From: Sulfuricurvum sp.
GTDB lineage: Bacteria > Campylobacterota > Campylobacteria > Campylobacterales > Sulfurimonadaceae
Length of the DNA stretch: 8,140 nt
Reading direction: 5' to 3'
NCBI GenBank assembly: GCA_022729835.1
Contig: DZBC01000095.1
Location: forward strand, 1-8,140
Positions 3,824 through 8,140 of this stretch are shown here, in pieces. The translations under genes and the position numbers were made by a program. The notes under the pieces are model-generated. The model saw only the letters and a program-made list of their open reading frames with translations, made no database searches and was not told where the DNA came from. How positions within the stretch are numbered: the first letter of the stretch is position 1; the number at the start of each line of letters is the position of its first letter.

Positions 3824-6286
3824 AAACTTCTTGGTGCGGCTGGTGGCCTGCGCTTCGAGCGGATCATCAGGCCAGTAGTGTTTTTTGTATTTTCCGCGCA
3901 GCTCTTTTTTGACCTCATGGTAGGCCCCGCGCCAAAAACTCGCCAGATCAAAGGTCACCTGCATACTGCGGTGCGCCGGAGAGAGCAGATGCAGCAGCAG
4001 CGGATGGCGCCCTTCGAGAATACGCGGCGTCTGCTCCAGACCGAACATCTCCTGCAAGCGTACCGAAAGTACCGCCTGAGCGCTGTCGCTATAATCGATC
4101 GCAATCATCGATCCGCTGGGTACGCGCAGCGCATGGGGGGCCAGACGATCCAGCCGCGCACACTGCTCATACGAGAGCAGAGCCGATAAGATCTCCTCCA
4201 TAGAGAGCTTGCCAAGATCGCGCAGCGCCTCTACGCCTTGCAGATACGGTCCCAACCACTGCGCCAAATCATCCAGCAAAGCCGCGTCGCTCCAATCGGG
4301 CATGTCGGCATCGCTCATGTGGGTTTTGATGAAGAGCACGCGGGTGCGTAGTGCACGGCTCTTGGGACACCACGGCAACACTTCCAACCCCGCTTCCGCG
4401 ATCCCCGCGCACAATGCCTGCATCACAAGTGTACGATCTGGTTTGGCCATCGGACGGCTATAGAGTGTGAGCGCCATCAGGCTGTATCGTTCGCGTGACT
4501 CGACCCGACTGCTCTGAGGGTTGAAGCTGCACAGCGTCTCAATCCGCAACAGATGGGAAAAGTGCTCTTCGATCCTATCGCGCGACAAGGGCGCAGCCAA
4601 AGCGATGCGTTTGCCACTACCGCCAAGCGACGCGACGGCCAAAAAGGGTTCGCGCCCCAGCGCCGAGGTCTGCTCCAGCGACGCACCCTTACCCGATGAG
4701 AGCAGATACTCGCCACCTTGGGCCTCACGGCGCATGGCAATACGATCAGGATAAGCTAGGGCGAGCAGTACGCCGATCATCTCCATGCGCAGTACTTGGG
4801 GCACCTGCGTCTGGCCCAGACGCGCGCGCAGTGCTTTGGCACTCTCGATCACACGCAGCGCCGCCATACGCTCTTGCGGTTCAAATCGCCGCTCGTGCAG
4901 CGCCTCCAGACGTGCGCCGATATCCACGCCGAAGCGCCGCAACGCATCGCTTTCACTGAGCAGTGCGCCAAGCAACGACGCTTCATAAACCAAGCCCAAA
5001 ACTTCACCGCGTAGCAGCATATAAGCGAGACGCGGATGCACCCCCATCGCAATTGCCCGTGTGCCAAGCGCCGCTATGAGACCGGATGTTTGAACCATCT
5101 GCAGCTCTTCAAGCAGTGATTGCGCCTCTATGATCCTCGTGCGCGGCGGCTGATCAATGAGCGATAACGATGCGGGATCATGCACGCCCCACTGCGCCAG
5201 CTCCAACACAAAACCGCTAAGATCGCTACGCATAATCTCTGCCTCGCTTTGTGCCACCAAGCTTTTATGCTCATGCCACAAACGATAACAAACCCCGCTT
5301 GATTGACGTCCGGCGCGGCCTGAACGCTGTAGTGCGCTTTGCTGCGAAATATAGCCGTCGCACAGCGTGTCCATGCCCAAGTTCGGGTCATAAAAAGCCT
5401 GTCGCTCCAGTCCCGAATCGATGACGATGCGCACCCCCTCAATGGTAAGGCTCGTCTGCGCGATGTTGGTCGAGACGATCACTTTGCGCCGATTTGAAGG
5501 GGCAAGCGCGGCATCTTGCGTCTGTTTATCCAGTGCACCATGTAGGGGTAAAAGTGAGAGCTCGGGATAAGCACCGCTCAAACGCGCGATAACGGACGCT
5601 ATCTCGGCGGCTCCGGGCACAAAAATCAGCACGTCGCCCTCATGCGCCGCCAGCACGCGCCCCAGCATCTTGGCGATATACTCGCTCAGGTCACGCAAGG
5701 TGGGTTGCGGCAATTTCGGCTCAAGATAGAAAAGCGCCACATCAAAGGCGCGGCTCTGCGAGACGATCTGCGCGGCTTTGGGCATCAGCGCACCCAAAGC
5801 CTCCAGCCCGAGCGTCGCCGACATCACCACCAGCCGCAAATCCTCGCGGATAATCGCCTGCGCATCAAGCGAAAGCGCCAGCGCCAGATCGCTGTGCAGG
5901 GATCGTTCGTGAAACTCATCGAAAATCACGCAGCCGACCGCTTCGAGCGCGGGATCGCTTTGCAGCATCCGCGTCAAAATCCCCTCGGTCACGACCAAAA
6001 TACGGGTACGCAAACTTCTGGAGCGCTCATTGCGGATCTGAAACCCCACACGCTCCCCAACCCTCTCACCCAGCATTGATGCCATACGCTCCGCTGCCAT
6101 ACGCGCCGCCAGACGGCGCGGCTCAAGCATCACGATAAGCCGATCATGAAGCCAAGGCTCCCCCAGCAGGGCAAGCGGCACGGCAGTGGTTTTTCCAGAG
6201 CCAGTCGGGGCTTGTAAAATGAGTTGATTATGGGTTTGAAGGGCATGGCGAACCGCTTCTAAATGCGGTTCAATGGGGAGTGACAA
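3809..6286 (-). CDS. hrpB: ATP-dependent helicase HrpB
   Basis: This is a DEAH/RHA-type superfamily 2 helicase of 825 aa, normal for HrpB. The motifs are in order: I APTGSGKT (26-33), Ia LEPRRLAA (54-61), Ib TEGILTR (100-106), II DEFH (123-126), III SAT (156-158), IV around LIFVPGAAEI (220-229), V STNIAQTSLTIEGV (272-285) and VI QRSGRAGR (320-327). The C-terminus has the HrpB_C pattern SPAHRSMQVTFDLASFWRGA followed by a KELRGKYKKHYWPDDP block. HrpB is assumed to act on RNA or RNA-protein complexes, but its cellular role in bacteria is poorly defined. The start is TTG with GGAG nine bases upstream and directly abuts the stop of the preceding gene. Upstream in-frame ATGs are excluded by that junction. 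The gene looks GC-richer than the left of the window. Its 3' end runs 15 bp into the DUF445 gene on the other strand. Confidence 0.96.
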   Translation of the reverse strand: MSLPIEPHLEAVRHALQTHNQLILQAPTGSGKTTAVPLALLGEPWLHDRLIVMLEPRRLAARMAAERMASMLGERVGERVGFQIRNERSRSLRTRILVVTEGILTRMLQSDPALEAVGCVIFDEFHERSLHSDLALALSLDAQAIIREDLRLVVMSATLGLEALGALMPKAAQIVSQSRAFDVALFYLEPKLPQPTLRDLSEYIAKMLGRVLAAHEGDVLIFVPGAAEIASVIARLSGAYPELSLLPLHGALDKQTQDAALAPSNRRKVIVSTNIAQTSLTIEGVRIVIDSGLERQAFYDPNLGMDTLCDGYISQQSALQRSGRAGRQSSGVCYRLWHEHKSLVAQSEAEIMRSDLSGFVLELAQWGVHDPASLSLIDQPPRTRIIEAQSLLEELQMVQTSGLIAALGTRAIAMGVHPRLAYMLLRGEVLGLVYEASLLGALLSESDALRRFGVDIGARLEALHERRFEPQERMAALRVIESAKALRARLGQTQVPQVLRMEMIGVLLALAYPDRIAMRREAQGGEYLLSSGKGASLEQTSALGREPFLAVASLGGSGKRIALAAPLSRDRIEEHFSHLLRIETLCSFNPQSSRVESRERYSLMALTLYSRPMAKPDRTLVMQALCAGIAEAGLEVLPWCPKSRALRTRVLFIKTHMSDADMPDWSDAALLDDLAQWLGPYLQGVEALRDLGKLSMEEILSALLSYEQCARLDRLAPHALRVPSGSMIAIDYSDSAQAVLSVRLQEMFGLEQTPRILEGRHPLLLHLLSPAHRSMQVTFDLASFWRGAYHEVKKELRGKYKKHYWPDDPLEAQATSRTKKFLNAQ

Positions 6287-6616
6287 CTATCGGCACTCCG
6301 TAGCGGAGATAAGCAAAGCGTTGTGCGCACTCCCCTCACGACCGATAAAAGTCTGGGTGCCGATACTGTACGAAAAGGTACTTTGATTCACCTCAATACC
6401 GTTACATGTAAGGGTTTCGCCCTGATTGTATTTTAGTACGATGGCGACTACTTGCGTACGCTGTGCATCGCTTCGGACGTTGTAGAGATACATCGCGCCA
6501 AACAGCAGTGCAAACACCGCGACAACGCCCCCTTTTTGCTTGTGGTTCAATTCGGTGAAGTTGTGCAGCACCAAAAAGAGCAGACCCAGCGCGACCAATC
6601 CGATCAAATAGCCCAT
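6287..6616 (-). CDS. Small integral membrane protein, murC-associated
   Basis: The 109-aa protein has two membrane helices (about residues 2-19 and 29-46) and a C-terminal domain of about 60 residues with C71 and C108. The ATG directly follows the murC TAG, with a GGGGGAA-type ribosome site inside the end of murC. The C-terminal segment reads YNQGETLTCNGIEV, FSYSIGTQTF and IGREG. In Campylobacter jejuni and Helicobacter pylori a similar-sized membrane-protein gene follows murC and precedes mutS2. I infer this is its counterpart by position and design, with hrpB here in place of mutS2. The conserved linkage hints at an envelope role, which is unproven. The codons for Leu-Thr-Cys-Asn at 69-72 contain an exact TTACATGTAA. 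Confidence 0.78.
   Translation of the reverse strand: MGYLIGLVALGLLFLVLHNFTELNHKQKGGVVAVFALLFGAMYLYNVRSDAQRTQVVAIVLKYNQGETLTCNGIEVNQSTFSYSIGTQTFIGREGSAHNALLISATECR
6402..6411 (+). repeat. TTACATGTAA palindrome, exact
   Basis: This exact copy, followed by G, lies inside the 109-aa membrane-protein gene, where the coding strand reads CTT ACA TGT AAC (Leu-Thr-Cys-Asn). Confidence 0.7.
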
Positions 6617-7921
6617 CTATTCCCCCCGTAGCTGATAAGTGATATCGCCCGCTCCAAAGCCGACGATCAGGCCCGTTTCGAGGCTTTGCGCCATTGTAGC
6701 ATCTTTGTAGACTTCAAGCGTGCATCCACGCCGTAGCACACGCTCTGCCAACAACAGATCATAGTGACCAAACGCACCTTCAAAATCGATGTCGCATAGC
6801 GCTTCGCCTGCCGCCCACACGGGCAAGATGATCAAATGATCTGCCCCCTCAAAACAGCCACGAAAAGCCTCAAGGTTATCAACGGTACGCGAATATTTGT
6901 GCGGCTGCCAGATCGCCGTGATGCGCTCGAACCCGCGAAGCGCGGCAAAGGTCTTGACCGCCTCCATCGTCGCCTTGATCTCGGTGGGGTGGTGGCCATA
7001 GTCGTCGATGATGATGCAACTGTCACTATCGCCGACCAAATCGAAGCGTTTTTTGATCCCTTTGTAGTCCAGAAGCCGCGTTCTGATCGTCTCGATCTCT
7101 ACACTCTGCATCGCCGCAAAAATCGCCAGCGCAGCATCAAGTGCGATATGCGCACCAAACCCCCACACCTCAAAAATGCCCAAATCCAGCAGCTCAAAGC
7201 GGGTATACGGTTCATCCTTAATGAGCACATACTCGATATTGCGAATATCCTTGCTTGGATAGAGACGCACTGCATTACATGTAAGACTGCCCAAAAAGGG
7301 ATCTTCGGCGTTGAGGATGCGCAGTGGAGCGCTTTGAATGAACTGCTGGTAAGAGCCATAAAAGAGCACCTCATCATAGCCGTAATACTCCATGTGTTCG
7401 GGTTCGGCGTTGGTGACGATGGCGCAATAAGCGTTGGCGTTGAGAAAGCTGCCGTCGCTCTCGTCGGCCTCGAAGATCAGCACGTCGCTCTCGTTGCAGT
7501 AGCGCACGTTCGAGCCAAACGCCTTGGATTCCGCGCCGATGATGGCTGAGCCGTGCATCAGCTCCGAGAGGATCGCCGACGTGGTGCTCTTGCCGTGCGC
7601 CCCCGCGACCGCATAGACTTTGGCGTCGCGCAAAATCTCCAGTAGCGCCTCACGCCTTGGGATAACGCGAATCCCCCGCTCTTTGGCCGCGACCACTTCG
7701 GGGTTATCGCTTTTGATGATCGCCGAATGGATCACCACGTCGGGATCGGTGATGTTTTGGGCGCACTGTGGAATCGTTACATGTAAGCCCTCATCTTCGA
7801 GCTTGTGTGTGATATGTGAAGCGCGGATGTCTGATCCGCTCACCTGATGACCCCGGTAGTGCATATATTTGGCCAAACCGCTGATGCCGATGCCGCCGAT
7901 GCCGATAAAATGGTATTTCAA
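6617..7921 (-). CDS. murC: UDP-N-acetylmuramate--L-alanine ligase
   Basis: MurC adds L-alanine to UDP-N-acetylmuramic acid using ATP, the first amino-acid step of peptidoglycan precursor synthesis in the cytoplasm. At 434 aa it is shorter than E. coli MurC (491) but usual for Campylobacterota. Visible motifs are GIGGIGISGLA (7-17, UDP-binding N-domain), the P-loop GAHGKST (107-113, K111), EADESDGSF (151-159), NAEPEHMEYY (171-180), KGIKKRFD (287-294), DDYGHHPTEI (306-315), QPHKYSRT (339-346) and GAGDIT (423-428). All catalytic blocks are present. The usual H-N-x-x-N motif before the C-domain reads H-I-A-L-D at 258-262. The start must be TTG: the N-terminal glycine motif is essential, no ATG lies upstream, and a stop occurs ten codons before. 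AAGG precedes it by six bases. Two exact TTACATGTAA sites lie inside. Confidence 0.97.
   Translation of the reverse strand: MKYHFIGIGGIGISGLAKYMHYRGHQVSGSDIRASHITHKLEDEGLHVTIPQCAQNITDPDVVIHSAIIKSDNPEVVAAKERGIRVIPRREALLEILRDAKVYAVAGAHGKSTTSAILSELMHGSAIIGAESKAFGSNVRYCNESDVLIFEADESDGSFLNANAYCAIVTNAEPEHMEYYGYDEVLFYGSYQQFIQSAPLRILNAEDPFLGSLTCNAVRLYPSKDIRNIEYVLIKDEPYTRFELLDLGIFEVWGFGAHIALDAALAIFAAMQSVEIETIRTRLLDYKGIKKRFDLVGDSDSCIIIDDYGHHPTEIKATMEAVKTFAALRGFERITAIWQPHKYSRTVDNLEAFRGCFEGADHLIILPVWAAGEALCDIDFEGAFGHYDLLLAERVLRRGCTLEVYKDATMAQSLETGLIVGFGAGDITYQLRGE
7275..7284 (+). repeat. TTACATGTAA palindrome, exact
   Basis: This exact copy, followed by G, lies in murC. The coding strand reads CTT ACA TGT AAT (Leu-Thr-Cys-Asn, residues 213-216), in a poorly conserved part of the central domain. 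Confidence 0.7.
7777..7786 (+). repeat. TTACATGTAA palindrome, exact
   Basis: This exact copy, followed by G, lies in murC. It is read in another frame, TTA CAT GTA ACG (Leu-His-Val-Thr, residues 46-49), so the DNA word is kept while the peptide differs. Confidence 0.7.
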
Positions 7922-7947
7922 GAGAGGCCTTGGATGGAAAAATTGGT

Positions 7948-7953
7948 GTTATA
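7948..7953 (-). promoter_or_regulatory. Possible -10 box for murC
   Basis: TATAAC on the minus strand (context GCTTTATAACACC) lies 26 bp before the murC TTG, in the 55-bp gap after the preceding gene. It may give murC its own promoter; no -35 box is visible. Confidence 0.4.
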
Positions 7954-7976
7954 AAGCAAAAGGTGTGCCGATGCGC

Positions 7977-8140
7977 TCACGCTCTAAAAGCGCAGATATA
8001 AAAACTCTGCGCCTCTTGCGTCGCATCCAGATCGGCGATCTCGTCGATAAAACGCTCAAACGCGATCTGCTCTCTAGCGTAGCGGGTGTGGCGCTTCATC
8101 GCTTCGCTAAAGGCGCTATCTTGCGTGACCCCCTCAAGGA
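7977..8140 (-). CDS. C-terminal end of an unidentified protein
   Basis: The last 53 codons of an ORF enter from the right edge and end at TGA 55 bp before murC. The visible peptide is charged and helical, with RHTRYAREQIAFERFIDEIA in its middle and the end SFYICAFRA. I do not recognise it. Direction and spacing fit a gene upstream of murC. However, the opposite strand is also open here from an ATG at 7971 to the edge, so strand assignment rests on neighbour orientation and a more natural amino-acid make-up. Confidence 0.5.
   Translation of the reverse strand, partial: LEGVTQDSAFSEAMKRHTRYAREQIAFERFIDEIADLDATQEAQSFYICAFRA
7990..8012 (-). terminator. Hairpin near the end of the right-edge gene
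   Basis: A perfect 7-bp stem (GCGCAGA, with TCTGCGC as its partner) with a 9-nt loop is followed on the minus strand by TTTTAGAG. The stem is GC-rich but the T-run is only four bases and the hairpin lies within the last codons, so this is at best a weak or partial terminator. Confidence 0.3.

Noticed and set aside
5642..6079. 145-aa plus-strand ORF opposite hrpB
   Set aside because: It is a shadow of the conserved helicase motif region; the peptide is rich in Gln, His and Arg, as expected for an antisense frame of a GC-rich gene.
4140..6130. Apparent excess of GATC in hrpB
   Set aside because: Roughly twofold by rough count, and explained by frequent Ile, Asp, Arg and Ser codon pairs in a GC-rich gene; not a convincing signal.
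6836..7549. 237-aa plus-strand ORF opposite murC
   Set aside because: It lies wholly inside murC, whose motifs are complete; the antisense peptide has no recognisable domain and no ribosome site was seen.

Overview
The window fits a free-living Campylobacterota (Epsilonproteobacteria) chromosome with moderate GC (near 50% by eye, richer in the right half). The evidence is the gene content: oxaloacetate decarboxylase/pyruvate carboxylase-type genes, a small membrane-protein gene directly behind murC as in Campylobacter and Helicobacter, and an epsilon-type conserved hypothetical. Promoters show clear TATAAT -10 boxes without recognisable -35 boxes. I cannot name the genus. All genes look intact and chromosomal; I see no insertion sequence, tRNA, rRNA, CRISPR array or phage gene, and no gene-free stretch longer than about 190 bp.

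Layout, left to right. (1) Minus strand, 1-442: oadG followed by the start of oadA/pycB, which runs off the left edge. (2) A 189-bp divergent spacer with two short dyads. (3) Plus strand, 632-1635: ppa, a 100-aa membrane protein, and a 58-aa one-helix membrane protein that overlaps its neighbour by ATGA. (4) Minus strand, 1632-1985: a secreted three-cysteine protein. It diverges from a membrane-anchored CPTC thioredoxin-fold protein (ScsD/TlpA type) at 2062-2565. (5) Plus strand, 2680-3823: a conserved hypothetical and a DUF445 membrane protein. (6) Minus strand, 8140 down to 3809: the tail of an unknown gene, then murC, a 109-aa membrane protein and the helicase hrpB. The last three abut stop to start with no gap.

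The genes are mostly housekeeping: carboxylate metabolism with sodium-pump components, pyrophosphate removal, envelope thiol chemistry, peptidoglycan precursor synthesis and an RNA-helicase-like protein.

The most unusual signal is not a gene. The 10-bp palindrome TTACATGTAA occurs four times exactly (2569, 6402, 7275, 7777), always followed by G on the plus strand. Three more sites (2279, 2379, 2990) differ at one end base. The 8-bp core TACATGTA thus occurs seven times in 8.1 kb, where about 0.1 would be expected at random. The copies lie in several genes, in different reading frames and in one spacer, so selection at DNA level is more likely than protein conservation. It looks like a dispersed genome signature (HIP1-like, uptake-like or a protein-binding site). 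Also notable are the interlocked divergent promoters at 2015-2042 and the inverted repeat around a double -10 box at 2578-2645.
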